This document shows, one piece after another, positions 17,325 through 26,641 of a DNA stretch of 64,000 bases. Within the stretch, counting starts at the first letter, position 1. Each line of letters opens with the position of its first letter. The position numbers were made by a program, and so were the translations under genes. Origin of the DNA: Pseudomonadota bacterium (lineage in GTDB: Bacteria; Pseudomonadota; Alphaproteobacteria; Acetobacterales; Acetobacteraceae); the NCBI GenBank assembly GCA_021818505.1, contig JAKADX010000002.1:124001-188000 (forward strand), written 5' to 3'. The notes under the pieces were generated by a model that saw only the letters and a list, made by a program, of their open reading frames with translations, was not told the DNA's origin and did not search any database.

Positions 17325-18617
17325 GTGCCATCGGACGGCTTGACGACGCGCGCGGCGACGCTGCGGCAATGCGCGATTCTCGCGGGCGGGCTGGCGACGC
17401 GGCTCGGCGCCGTCGCCGCCGACACGCCCAAGCCGCTGCTGCCCTGCGGTGACCGGCCGTTCCTCGGCTGGCTGCTGCGCGAACTCGCCCGCTTCGGCGT
17501 CGAACAGGTGCTGCTGCTGACCGGACATCTGTCCGATCGCGTCGAGGCGGCGGTGGCGGCCCTGGCGGCGCGGGCGCCGCGCCCGATCGAGATCGTCCTG
17601 AGCACGGAACCGGCGCCGGCCGGCACGGCGGGGGCGCTGTGGCACGCGCGCGACCGCCTGGACGATCGCTTCCTGCTGGTCAACGGCGACTCGCTGCTCG
17701 ACGGCAACCTCGCTGCCCTGCTCGCCGCCGCGTCGGATGACGATCCGGCCGCGGTGGTGGGGCGAATCGCGTTGGCCGAAGTGGCCGATGCCGGGCGGTT
17801 CGGCGAGGTGACGCTGGACGGCGAGCAGGCGCGCGGGTTTCGCGAGCGGCCGCACGGCGCTGCCGGACCGGGATGGATCAACGGCGGCATCTATGCGCTT
17901 GACCGCCGGATCGTGGACGCGCTGCCGCCGGAGGGGTCGCTGGAGCGCGACGTGCTGCCGCGCCTCGCCGCGCGCGGGGCGTTGCGCGCCACCCGCCTGC
18001 CCGGCTGGTTCATCGATATCGGCATCCCCGCCGACCTTGCCCGCGCCCGCGCGGAACTGCCGGGCCGGATGCGGCGGCGGGCCCTGTTCCTGGACCGCGA
18101 CGGCGTCATCAACCGCGACGACGGCTATGTCGGCTCGCGCGAGCGGTTCCGCTGGACCGACGGCGCGCGGGAGGCGATCCGTGCCGCGACCGAGGCCGGC
18201 TGGCATGTGTTCGTCGTCACCAACCAGTCGGGCGTGGCCCGCGGCCACTACACGGAGGCCGACGTGCTGGCGCTGCACGCCTGGATGGCCGAGCAGGTGC
18301 GCCGGGCCGGGGGCACCATCGACGATATCCGCTACTGCCCCTTCCACCCCGAGGCGCCGCTGGCGGCGTATCGGCGCGCGAGCGACTGGCGCAAGCCGGG
18401 GCCGGGGATGCTGCTCGACCTGCTGCGCGCCTGGCAGGTCGATCCGGGCGATTGCGTGCTGGTCGGCGACCAGCCCAGCGACCTCGCCGCCGCCGCCGCG
18501 GCCGGAGTTCCCGCAGTCGCCTTCGCCGGCGGCGATTTGCTGGCGGTGGTCGCGCGGCACTTGCACCGCGGCGCCGGACATGGATCGCTGGACTTGGGCG
18601 CCCCCGCGATGCCATGA
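17325..18617 (+). CDS. Fused sugar-1-phosphate nucleotidyltransferase + HAD-IIIA phosphatase (GmhB-like)
   Basis: N-term AILAGGLATRLGAVAADTPKPLLPCGDRPFLGWLL...VNGDSLLDGNL; C-term RRALFLDRDGVINRDDGYVGSRERFRW...VTNQSGVARGHY...CPFHPEAP...KPGPGMLLDLL...LVGDQPSDLAAA. Confidence 0.9.
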   Translation: MPSDGLTTRAATLRQCAILAGGLATRLGAVAADTPKPLLPCGDRPFLGWLLRELARFGVEQVLLLTGHLSDRVEAAVAALAARAPRPIEIVLSTEPAPAGTAGALWHARDRLDDRFLLVNGDSLLDGNLAALLAAASDDDPAAVVGRIALAEVADAGRFGEVTLDGEQARGFRERPHGAAGPGWINGGIYALDRRIVDALPPEGSLERDVLPRLAARGALRATRLPGWFIDIGIPADLARARAELPGRMRRRALFLDRDGVINRDDGYVGSRERFRWTDGAREAIRAATEAGWHVFVVTNQSGVARGHYTEADVLALHAWMAEQVRRAGGTIDDIRYCPFHPEAPLAAYRRASDWRKPGPGMLLDLLRAWQVDPGDCVLVGDQPSDLAAAAAAGVPAVAFAGGDLLAVVARHLHRGAGHGSLDLGAPAMP

Positions 18618-18666
18618 CAGGCGCGATGACGGCCGCGTGAGCGGCCCCTACAGGCGAGGAGACACG

Positions 18667-21483
18667 ATGGCCTCCCGAGCCAGACGCGCAACCGCCGAGG
18701 CAGCGTCCAGTACCCCCACCGCCCGCCGGGCGCCGACCCTGGTTTCCCCGCCGATCCGTCTGAACGGCAGCCTGGACCGCGTCGGCGGCGACGGCGCGGT
18801 CGAGGGGTGGTGCTGGTCGCCCGACGAGCCGGAGGTGCAGCGCCGCGTCGCCGTGCTGGTCGATGACGTGGAGGTCGCGCGCATCGTCGCCGACCAGCCG
18901 CGCGAGGACCTGGCGGCGGCGGGAATCGGCTCCGGCCGCCATGCCTTCCGCGTCGCCGTGCCGGCGGCGACGATGCGGCCGGGCGGCAACAGCGTCGTGG
19001 CGCTGCGCGACATCGGCACCGGCCAGGCGATCGGCGCGCCGGTGCCGGTGCGCTGGCAGGGCGGCGGCGCGACGGCGCCGGCGGCGCTGACCGGCAGCCT
19101 CGACCGGGTGTCGCGCGACGGCTGGGTGTCCGGCTGGTGCTGGTTCCCCGAGCGGCCGGAGGCGCATGTCGAACTGGCGGTGCTGGTCGATGACACGCCG
19201 GTGGGCGAGGTGGTCGCCGACGCCTTCCGCCCGGACCTGCAACAGGCCGGCATCGGCGACGGGCGGCACGGATTCTCCTTCGCGATTCCGTACGCGGTGC
19301 TGGCCGAACGCGGCACGCTGACGGTGCGGGTGCAGGAGCGCCACACCGGCCGGACGCTGGGCGCGCCGATCACTATGCGGCTGGGCCGCATGGCGGCGGC
19401 GGAGGAGCGCATCCAGGACCTGGAGCGGCAGATCCGTCTGCTGCGTGGCGAGATCGACGCGCTGCGGCGCGGCGATGCCGGGCGCGACGACGCACAGGCG
19501 GCGCGCGCGCTGTTCGCGACCGTCGCGGGCTTCTTCCAGGACCTCGCGGAAGGGCGGGAGTCCACGCCCGGCGCCGGCGGCGCGCTGCGGCGTCATGCGC
19601 GCTTCGCGCTGGCGGTGCCGGAGCGGCCGCTCGCCACCATCTGCGTCGCCGCCACCGCGCCGTTCGCGACGCTTCATGCGTGCCTCCAGGCGCTGCACGC
19701 GGCGGGGCTGGACAGGGCGGCCGAGGTGATGGTGCTGGACGACGGCGGCCAGGGTGCGGACATCGCGCTGCTGCCCGCCGTGGTGGGCAACCTGCGCTAC
19801 AGCTTCGTGCCAGGCGGAGCCGGCCTGTCGGCGGCACGCAACGATGCCGCCGCCGCGGCGCGGGGCCGGTTCGTCGTCTTCGTGGCTCCCGAGGTCCGGC
19901 TCGGCCCGCACTGGATCGCCGAGGTCGCGGCCACCTTTGACCGCGAGCCGGAGGCGGCGATCGTCGCCGGGCCGGTGCTGCGCGGCGACGGGCTGTTGCA
20001 GCACGCTTTCCTGAGCGCGACGGAGGATGGCGGGCTGGCCGATCCGGCGCATCTGGCAACCGCGGAATCGGCCGCATTCGGCTTTCTGCGGCCGGTCGAT
20101 GCGGTGGCGGGCCACGCGCTCGCGGTGCGGCGGCAGGCGCTGCGCGAATGCGGCGGGTTCAGCCCGCTGTTCGGCCGCTTCGGTCACGCCGTCGCCGATC
20201 TGTGCGCACGGCTGCGCGCGCGTGGCGCGGCGGTGCTGTACCAGCCGCTGGCGCGCGCGGAATGGCACGATCGCGGCGATGGCACCGGCGATACCGCCCC
20301 GCCCGACCTGGCGCTGCGCGACGAGGAGACGCTGCGCCTGCGCGAACGGCTGCACGCGGGGTGGCCAAACCCGGTGCGCTTCGCCGGCCATGCGCTGGTG
20401 ATCGACGACGCGCTGCCGCGGCCGGAGCACGATGCCGGCTCGATCGCCACCTTCGAGCAGATGCTGCTGCTGCGCCGGCTCGGCTGGCACGTGACCTTCG
20501 CGCCGCTGCATGGCGTGGAGTCCGACCAGGCGGCACGCGACGCGCTGGCGCGCAACGGCATTGCCGTCGCGGCGCCACCGCAGGTCGCCTCCGTGACCGA
20601 TCATCTGCGCGAGGCCGGCGGACAGCTCGACCTCGTGCAGATCTACCGCTACGCCAACGCGGCGCTGCTGCAGGAGCGCGTGCGCGCGCTGGCGCCGCAG
20701 GCGAAGCTGATTTTTGCCACTGCCGACCTGCACTTTCTGCGCGAGCGCCGGCGCGCCGAGCTTGCGGGCGTTGCACCCTCGACGCAGGAGCGCACGGCGG
20801 AGTTGCGCTGTATGCGCGCCGCCGACGCCACCATCGTCACCAGCGATTACGAACACGCGCTGCTGCGCGGCGAGGTGGACGACAAGCGGCTGGTGCTGCT
20901 GCGCTGGATCGCGCGGCCGGTGCCGCCGGCACGCGGTTTCGCCGGGCGGCGCGACATCTGCTTCGTCGGCAACTTCCGTCACCCGCCGAATCTCGATGGC
21001 GTGCGCTGGTTCGTCGCTGAGGTGCTGCCGCGCCTGCGGGAACGCCTGCCGGGCGTGCGGCTGCTGCTGGCGGGCAGTGGGATGCCGCCGGAGGTCGCGG
21101 CACTGGCCAGCGATGCGGTCGAGGTGCTGGGTTGGGTTCCCGATCTCGCCGATCTGTTCGGCCGCGTGCGCGTCTCGGTCGCGCCGCTGCGCTTCGGCGC
21201 CGGGTTCAAGGGCAAGCTGGCAACCAGCCTTGCGCACGGGCTGCCGGTGGTCGGCTCCGCGATCTCGCTGGAAGGCACCGGGCTTGCGCACGGCGACGGC
21301 GTCGCGGTCGCCGACGATCCTGATGCGTTTGCGCGGGAAGTGGCGCGGCTGCACGAGGACGAACAGGCGTGGCAGGAACAGTCGGCGCGCGCGCTGGAGC
21401 GCGTGGCGGCGCTTTATTCCCCGGAGGCGGCGATGCAGGTGTGGCGCGACATGTTGGGCCGGCTCGGCCTGAAGGCGGACTGA
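18667..21483 (+). CDS. Multidomain glycosyltransferase: two tandem N-terminal ~100-aa modules, GT2-like segment, C-terminal GT4-like domain
   Basis: LNGSLDRVGGDGAVEGWCWSPDEPE... and LTGSLDRVSRDGWVSGWCWFPERPE... repeats; GT2-like GGAGLSAARNDAAAAARGRFVVFV; GT4-like ICFVGNFRHPPNLDGVRWFVAEVLPRLRERLPGVRLLLAGSG...VSVAPLRFGAGFKGKLATSLAHGLPVVGS. Confidence 0.85.
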   Translation: MASRARRATAEAASSTPTARRAPTLVSPPIRLNGSLDRVGGDGAVEGWCWSPDEPEVQRRVAVLVDDVEVARIVADQPREDLAAAGIGSGRHAFRVAVPAATMRPGGNSVVALRDIGTGQAIGAPVPVRWQGGGATAPAALTGSLDRVSRDGWVSGWCWFPERPEAHVELAVLVDDTPVGEVVADAFRPDLQQAGIGDGRHGFSFAIPYAVLAERGTLTVRVQERHTGRTLGAPITMRLGRMAAAEERIQDLERQIRLLRGEIDALRRGDAGRDDAQAARALFATVAGFFQDLAEGRESTPGAGGALRRHARFALAVPERPLATICVAATAPFATLHACLQALHAAGLDRAAEVMVLDDGGQGADIALLPAVVGNLRYSFVPGGAGLSAARNDAAAAARGRFVVFVAPEVRLGPHWIAEVAATFDREPEAAIVAGPVLRGDGLLQHAFLSATEDGGLADPAHLATAESAAFGFLRPVDAVAGHALAVRRQALRECGGFSPLFGRFGHAVADLCARLRARGAAVLYQPLARAEWHDRGDGTGDTAPPDLALRDEETLRLRERLHAGWPNPVRFAGHALVIDDALPRPEHDAGSIATFEQMLLLRRLGWHVTFAPLHGVESDQAARDALARNGIAVAAPPQVASVTDHLREAGGQLDLVQIYRYANAALLQERVRALAPQAKLIFATADLHFLRERRRAELAGVAPSTQERTAELRCMRAADATIVTSDYEHALLRGEVDDKRLVLLRWIARPVPPARGFAGRRDICFVGNFRHPPNLDGVRWFVAEVLPRLRERLPGVRLLLAGSGMPPEVAALASDAVEVLGWVPDLADLFGRVRVSVAPLRFGAGFKGKLATSLAHGLPVVGSAISLEGTGLAHGDGVAVADDPDAFAREVARLHEDEQAWQEQSARALERVAALYSPEAAMQVWRDMLGRLGLKAD

Positions 21484-22121
21484 TGGGCACGGTGCTCTAC
21501 TACTTTCCCGGCAATGCCAGCCTGCTGCCGCACATGATGCTGCGCGAGGCCGGGGCGCCGGTGGAATTGCGGCTGGTCGATCGCGCCGGCAACGAGCAGA
21601 AAAGCCCCGCGTATCTCAGGCTCAATCCGAACGGCCGCATCCCGGTGCTGATCGACGGCGATCTGGTGCTGTTCGAGACCGCCGCGATCGCGATGCATCT
21701 GGCCGACAAGTATCCCGAGGCGCGGCTGGCGCCGCCGGTCGGCACGGCGGAGCGGGCGCAGTTCTACAAATGGATGGTGCATCTGACGAACACGCCGCAG
21801 GCCGAGTATCGCGCCTGGTTCTATCCGCACGAGCACACCGCCGATCCCGCCGCGATCCCGGCGGTCAAGGAGGCGGCACGGCAGCGGCTGGAGGCGATGT
21901 TCGACCGCATCGCGGCCCAGATGGACGGGCGGGACTGGCTGCTGGAGTCCGGCTTTTCCGCCGCCGACCTGTTCCTGATGATGCTGGTGCGCTGGGGCCG
22001 CGTCATGCCGCGTCCGCCGCGCGATCTGCCCGCGCTCGGCGCCCACGCGGCGCGCGTCCTGGCACGCCCGGCGGTGCAGGCGACGTTCGCCGCGGAGGGG
22101 ATCAAGATGCCGTTCGTGTGA
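21483..22121 (+). CDS. Glutathione S-transferase family protein
   Basis: YYFPGNASLLPHMMLREAGAPVELRLVDRAGNEQKSPAYLRLNPNGRIPVLIDGDLVLFETAAIAMHLADKYPEARLAP. Confidence 0.9.
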   Translation: MGTVLYYFPGNASLLPHMMLREAGAPVELRLVDRAGNEQKSPAYLRLNPNGRIPVLIDGDLVLFETAAIAMHLADKYPEARLAPPVGTAERAQFYKWMVHLTNTPQAEYRAWFYPHEHTADPAAIPAVKEAARQRLEAMFDRIAAQMDGRDWLLESGFSAADLFLMMLVRWGRVMPRPPRDLPALGAHAARVLARPAVQATFAAEGIKMPFV

Positions 22122-22155
22122 CGGCGCGCCCCGGCGGCCCGGTTCCTTAACACCG

Positions 22156-22183
22156 TTGACAGTCTGCGTGGCTGCGGCATAGT
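22156..22183 (+). promoter_or_regulatory. Candidate sigma70-type promoter upstream of CUT1 sugar ABC operon
   Basis: TTGACA (22156-22161), 16-bp spacer, CATAGT (22178-22183); perfect -35, 4/6 -10, ~150 nt upstream of the 22335 ATG. Confidence 0.4.
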
Positions 22184-22334
22184 GCGTCGATCGCTGAGTG
22201 GCATCGATGCGACGGTGGTTCGCTGTCGCGGTGTCACGTTTAACGGCCCGCGACAACGACACGCCAACGATTCCTGAGGGCGCCGCGATGCGGATCGCGA
22301 CCCGGGGCAAAACGAAATTGGGAGGAGCCGCAGC

Positions 22335-24005
22335 ATGACAACCGACAATGACCATTCGCCTACCGCAACATCGCTCGGCCGCCGCGACCTGCTGAAAGGC
22401 ACGGCCGGGATCGGCGCCGCCGCCGCGCTGGGCGCGGGCGGCGCGCTTACGACCTTCGCCCGCCCGGCGGCCGCGGACGAGGAATCGCTGCGCAAGGCGC
22501 TGCTGAAATATCCGGGGGTGGGCCAGGGCACGCCGGGCGACGCCGAATGGCAGAAGGTCGGGGAGATGTGCCTCGGCGCGACCAAGGCGAGCGTGAAGCC
22601 GGGCGAGTTCAAGGGTGTCGAACTGACCTTCATGGGGCTGAACAACCAGAATCTGCACAACTTCCTGTTCCGCGGCTTCCTCAAGCCGTGGGAAGCCTAT
22701 ACCGGCGCCAAGATCACCTGGATCGACCTTGCGCAGGCCGACTACAACCCGCGGCTGCAACAGGCGATCGCCACCGGCACGGTCGATTTCGACGTGCTGG
22801 AGATGGGCGCGCCGTTCGAGGGCGACGTGTGCGGCAAGGGCCTCGCCTCGCCGATGCCGGACTGGGTGGCCAAGCAGATCGACGTGGATGATCTGGTGAA
22901 CTACCTCAAGCCGCCGGTCGGCACCTGGGGCGGCAAGCGGTTCCGCGTGACCATCGACGGCGACTGCCACACCATCAACTACCGCACCGACGTATTCTCC
23001 GACGCGGCACTCGCCAAGGCGTGGAAGGACGAGGGCCATGCCGGCGAGTGGGGCGTGCCGCGGACCTGGCAGAAGGTCAACGAGGTCACGAAGTTCCTCA
23101 AGGGCAAGACCTTCAAGGGCAAGCCCGTGTACGGCTATCTCGACCAGCCGAAGCCCTGGGGCGGGTTCTGCTTCTATTTCGTCGAGGATCGCGCCACCGG
23201 CTACGTCAAGATGCCCGGCGACAAGATCTGGCTGTTCGAGCCGGACACGATGAAGCCGCTGGTGAACAATCCGGGCTGGGTGCGCGCGATCCAGGACATC
23301 GTGGACTCGCTGCCCTATGAGCCAGCCGATCAGCTCAACGCCGATCCCGGCACGACCGCGTTCCAGCAGTTCCTGGCCGGCACCGGTTCGTTGCTGTCGT
23401 GGTGGGGCGATATCGGCCAGATGGCCAACACCTCCGACAGTTCCGTCGTCGGCAACGTCATCGGCTTCGACATTCTGCCCGGGTCGGAGGAGCTGTACAA
23501 CCGCAAGACGGGCAAATGGGAAAAGCCGGCGGGCGGTGTGAACTACGCGCCCAACATGGCCTATCTCGGCTGGGGCATCTACGTGATGGCGCGCGTCGAT
23601 TCCGACAGCAAGAAGCACCAGGCGGCTTGGAGCGCGGCGGCCCATCTCGGCGGCAAGGATCTGTCGCTGTGGACGGTGATGTACCCCTCCGGCTTCCAGG
23701 TGCATCGGCAGAGCCACTTCAACATCGACGAATGGCTCGCCGCCGGCTATCAGAAGGACTACATCACCGGCTATCTCGACTCCCAGCGCAACTCTTACAA
23801 CCATCCGAACTTTACGATCGAACCTCGCATCCCCGGCATCTTCCAGTACTACAGCGTTGCCGAGGATGAGCTGACCAAGGTGTTCGCCCGCAAGATCACG
23901 GCCCAGCAGGGTGCGGACAACATCGCGGCGGCGTGGGAGAAGCTGACCGACAAGATCGGGCGGGAGAAGCAGATCGCGCTGTACAAGGACTCGATGGGCA
24001 TGTAG
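22335..24005 (+). CDS. ABC transporter extracellular substrate-binding protein (CUT1-type, Tat signal)
   Basis: GRRDLLKGTAGIGAAAALGAGGALTTFARPAAA Tat-like leader, solute-binding fold, preceded by gggagga; followed by two CUT1 permeases. Confidence 0.88.
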   Translation: MTTDNDHSPTATSLGRRDLLKGTAGIGAAAALGAGGALTTFARPAAADEESLRKALLKYPGVGQGTPGDAEWQKVGEMCLGATKASVKPGEFKGVELTFMGLNNQNLHNFLFRGFLKPWEAYTGAKITWIDLAQADYNPRLQQAIATGTVDFDVLEMGAPFEGDVCGKGLASPMPDWVAKQIDVDDLVNYLKPPVGTWGGKRFRVTIDGDCHTINYRTDVFSDAALAKAWKDEGHAGEWGVPRTWQKVNEVTKFLKGKTFKGKPVYGYLDQPKPWGGFCFYFVEDRATGYVKMPGDKIWLFEPDTMKPLVNNPGWVRAIQDIVDSLPYEPADQLNADPGTTAFQQFLAGTGSLLSWWGDIGQMANTSDSSVVGNVIGFDILPGSEELYNRKTGKWEKPAGGVNYAPNMAYLGWGIYVMARVDSDSKKHQAAWSAAAHLGGKDLSLWTVMYPSGFQVHRQSHFNIDEWLAAGYQKDYITGYLDSQRNSYNHPNFTIEPRIPGIFQYYSVAEDELTKVFARKITAQQGADNIAAAWEKLTDKIGREKQIALYKDSMGM

Positions 24006-24029
24006 GGACGCGGCGCGCCCGCGCCGCTC

Positions 24030-24072
24030 GGTTGCCCGGCAACCCCGGCTGGTGGTGGAGTCGCTCCCCACC
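24030..24072 (+). other. Two intergenic stem-loops between substrate-binding protein and permease genes
   Basis: ggttgcc-c-ggcaacc (24030-24044) and ggtggtggag-tcg-ctccccacc (24051-24072), then a gtgttttt run at about 24081-24088. Confidence 0.5.
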
Positions 24073-24126
24073 GGCCGGATGTGTTTTTGAGCGACGCAAG
24101 CAGCGATCACCGTTCTCCGCCGCCCG

Positions 24127-25233
24127 ATGTCAACCGGTTCGCTTTCGTCTCCAACCGTCCTCGCCGCATCGCGTGCCGTCTCGCGTGCCGCGCGGGGACG
24201 CGCGCTGATCCTGATCGCATCGCTGCTGCTGGCCGCGCTGTGCGTGACCCAGGTGCTGCACAATCTCGGTGTCGTCGGTGCGGGATTCGCCGACTGGCGG
24301 CCGATCGCACTTGCCTATCTGCTCTGGGCGCTGGCGCTGGGCCGCGGACTGGTGCTGGTCCGGCGGGAACGTGGCCACCGCGCGCTGTTCCTGCTGCCCG
24401 CGCTGCTGTTCACGCTGGCGATGGTGATCTTCCCGACCGTGTTCGGCCTCTACATCGCGGCGACCGACTGGAACCTGAGTTCGCTGACCGGCGTGCATTT
24501 CAACGTGCTCGGCAACTTCACGACGATGCTGCACGACGCGTTCTTCTGGACCGCGCTCGGCAACATGGTGTGGTACGTGCTGTCGGTGCTGGCACAGTAC
24601 GCGATCGCATTCGGGCTGGCGCTGCTGCTGAACGCTGAGATCCGCGCGCGCAAGTTCTTCCGCGTCGTGTTCCTGCTGCCGTTCATGCTCAGCCCGGTCG
24701 CGGTGAGCTGGATGATCGGCAAGTCGATCATGGAATACCGCTTCGGCCCGGCGGCCACGCTCGCGCGCCTGCTCGGCTGGGAGACGCCGGCGTTCTTCGC
24801 GACCCCCTGGGTGGCGCGCGCCAGCATCATGGCGATGGATTCCTGGATGTGGATCCCGTTCGTGATGGTGTTGCTGCTCGCCGGGTTGCAGGCGCTGCCG
24901 CATGAGGTGGCGGAATCGGCGAAGGTGGACGGCGCCAATCCCTGGCAGGCATTCTGGAAGATCACGTTTCCGCTGATGCTGCCGGTCAGCGTCACCGCCG
25001 TCATCCTGCGCATCATCTTCGAGCTGAAGCTGGCCGACATCGTCATCAACGTCACCGCCGGCGGGCCGGGCGGGGCGACGGACACCGTCTCCAGCTTCAT
25101 CTATCGCGAATACCGCGACCGCTCCAACGTCGGTTACGGCACCATGCTGGCCGAGTTCTATCTGATCATCATCATCGTCTTCGTCAGCATCCTGCTGTCC
25201 GTGGTCAGCCGCTGGCTGCGGCGCGTGACCTAG
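24127..25233 (+). CDS. Sugar ABC transporter permease (CUT1, MalF-like)
   Basis: FLLPALLFTLAMVIFPTVFGLYIAATDWNLSS...HEVAESAKVDGANPWQAFWKITFPLMLPV (EAA loop). Confidence 0.9.
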   Translation: MSTGSLSSPTVLAASRAVSRAARGRALILIASLLLAALCVTQVLHNLGVVGAGFADWRPIALAYLLWALALGRGLVLVRRERGHRALFLLPALLFTLAMVIFPTVFGLYIAATDWNLSSLTGVHFNVLGNFTTMLHDAFFWTALGNMVWYVLSVLAQYAIAFGLALLLNAEIRARKFFRVVFLLPFMLSPVAVSWMIGKSIMEYRFGPAATLARLLGWETPAFFATPWVARASIMAMDSWMWIPFVMVLLLAGLQALPHEVAESAKVDGANPWQAFWKITFPLMLPVSVTAVILRIIFELKLADIVINVTAGGPGGATDTVSSFIYREYRDRSNVGYGTMLAEFYLIIIIVFVSILLSVVSRWLRRVT

Positions 25234-25242
25234 GAGAGCGCG

Positions 25243-26178
25243 ATGTCCGCCCACGCCGCCGCCGTTGCGCGGCACACGCCCCGACACCGCAGCCGCGCGG
25301 CGCGCCGGCTCCAGCGGTTCGGTTCCCACACGCTGATCTATGGTGCGCTGCTGTTGTGGGCGTTCATCTCGCTGTTCCCGATCTACTGGACGATCACGAC
25401 ATCCTTCAAGGTCGCGGTGGATGTGACGCAGGGTCATCTCGTGCCCTGGCTGGACTTCGAGCCGAAATGGCGCGGCTGGCGCGCGCTCGGCCTGTCGCCG
25501 CAGATGCTGACGATGAGTTCGCCCTCGCGCGACGAATTCCTGCTGCGCTTCGGCAACAGCGTCGTGGCCGCGGTCGGCGCCGCGGTGGTCGCGGTCGTGA
25601 TCGGGTCGCTTGCCGCCTACGGGCTGGCGCGCTTCGAGTATCGCTTCGGGCCGTGGCGGAACAAGGACATCTCGTTCTTCTTCCTCTCGCAACTGATCCT
25701 GCCGCCGGTGGTGCTCGCGCTGCCGTTCCTCATTCTCTACAAGGAACTCGTGCTGCTCGACACGAAACTCGGCCTCATCATGGTCTATACGCTGATGGTG
25801 CTGCCGATCGTGATCTGGATCATGCGCGATCAGTTCATGGCGATCCCGTATGAGCTGGAACAGGCTGCCTATGTCGATGGCGCGACCACCTGGGGCGCGT
25901 TCCTGCGCATCGTGCTGCCAATCGCGCTGCCGGGGATGACGGCGGCGTTCATCCTGTCGGTGATCCTGTGCTGGAACGAGTATTTCTTTGCCGCGCTGCT
26001 CACCAGTACGGACGCCAAGACGCTGCCGGTGATGGTGGCGAGCCAGACCGGGTCGCAGGGCATCGACTGGTGGACGATGGCGGCGCTGTCGACCGCCGCG
26101 ATTCTGCCGCTGGTGCTGATCGGGATCTTCCTTGAGCGGTACATCGTCAAGGGCCTGACCGCCGGCGCCATCAAATAG
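25243..26178 (+). CDS. Carbohydrate ABC transporter permease (CUT1, MalG-like)
   Basis: FISLFPIYWTITTSFK...PYELEQAAYVDGATTWGAFLRIVLPIALPGMTAAFILSVILCWNEYFFAALLTS. Confidence 0.92.
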   Translation: MSAHAAAVARHTPRHRSRAARRLQRFGSHTLIYGALLLWAFISLFPIYWTITTSFKVAVDVTQGHLVPWLDFEPKWRGWRALGLSPQMLTMSSPSRDEFLLRFGNSVVAAVGAAVVAVVIGSLAAYGLARFEYRFGPWRNKDISFFFLSQLILPPVVLALPFLILYKELVLLDTKLGLIMVYTLMVLPIVIWIMRDQFMAIPYELEQAAYVDGATTWGAFLRIVLPIALPGMTAAFILSVILCWNEYFFAALLTSTDAKTLPVMVASQTGSQGIDWWTMAALSTAAILPLVLIGIFLERYIVKGLTAGAIK

Positions 26179-26194
26179 CACTGGGGAGGAACGC

Positions 26195-26629
26195 ATGCTC
26201 AAGACATTGACGCGGCTGCATACGCCGGACCTGCTGCATGTCCTGGCCTCGATGGGCCACGGTGACGATCTGGCGCTGGTGGACTGCCACTTTCCCGCCG
26301 TCTCGATGGCGCGGCGGCTGGTGCGGCTGGACGGTGCCGACCTGCCGGATGCGCTGGCGGCCTGCCTGCATCTGATGCCGCTCGACAGCTTCGTGCCCGA
26401 TCCGGCGCTGCGCATGGAAGTCGCCGACAACCCGGCGCAGATTCCCGAGGTCCAGGCGCTGTGCCAGCCGATCATCGACCGGGCGGAGGGACGATCGCTG
26501 CCGCTCCGGGGCATCGAGCGTCACGCCTTCTACGAGCGCGCCAAACAGGCTTACGCCATCGTCGCCACCGGCGAGATGCGCACCTATGGCTGCCTGCTGC
26601 TGAAAAAGGGCGTGGTGCTGCCGCGCTGA
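26195..26629 (+). CDS. RbsD/FucU family sugar mutarotase
   Basis: LTPDLLHVLASMGHGDDLALVDCHFPAVS...FYERAKQAYAIVATGEMRTYGCLLLKKGVV. Confidence 0.88.
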   Translation: MLKTLTRLHTPDLLHVLASMGHGDDLALVDCHFPAVSMARRLVRLDGADLPDALAACLHLMPLDSFVPDPALRMEVADNPAQIPEVQALCQPIIDRAEGRSLPLRGIERHAFYERAKQAYAIVATGEMRTYGCLLLKKGVVLPR

Positions 26630-26641
26630 CGGGGGACGGGG

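Noticed and set aside
18217-21354. 1045-aa minus-strand ORF opposite the glycosyltransferase
   Set aside because: Antisense shadow ORF (Gln/Arg/His-rich, no motifs); + strand ORF has clear GT motifs.
21414-24263. 949-aa minus-strand ORF opposite GST and sugar-binding protein
   Set aside because: Antisense frame running through two real + genes; composition not protein-like.
24130-26514. 794-aa minus-strand ORF opposite the CUT1 permeases
   Set aside because: Shadow ORF of GC-biased coding sequence; no family signal.
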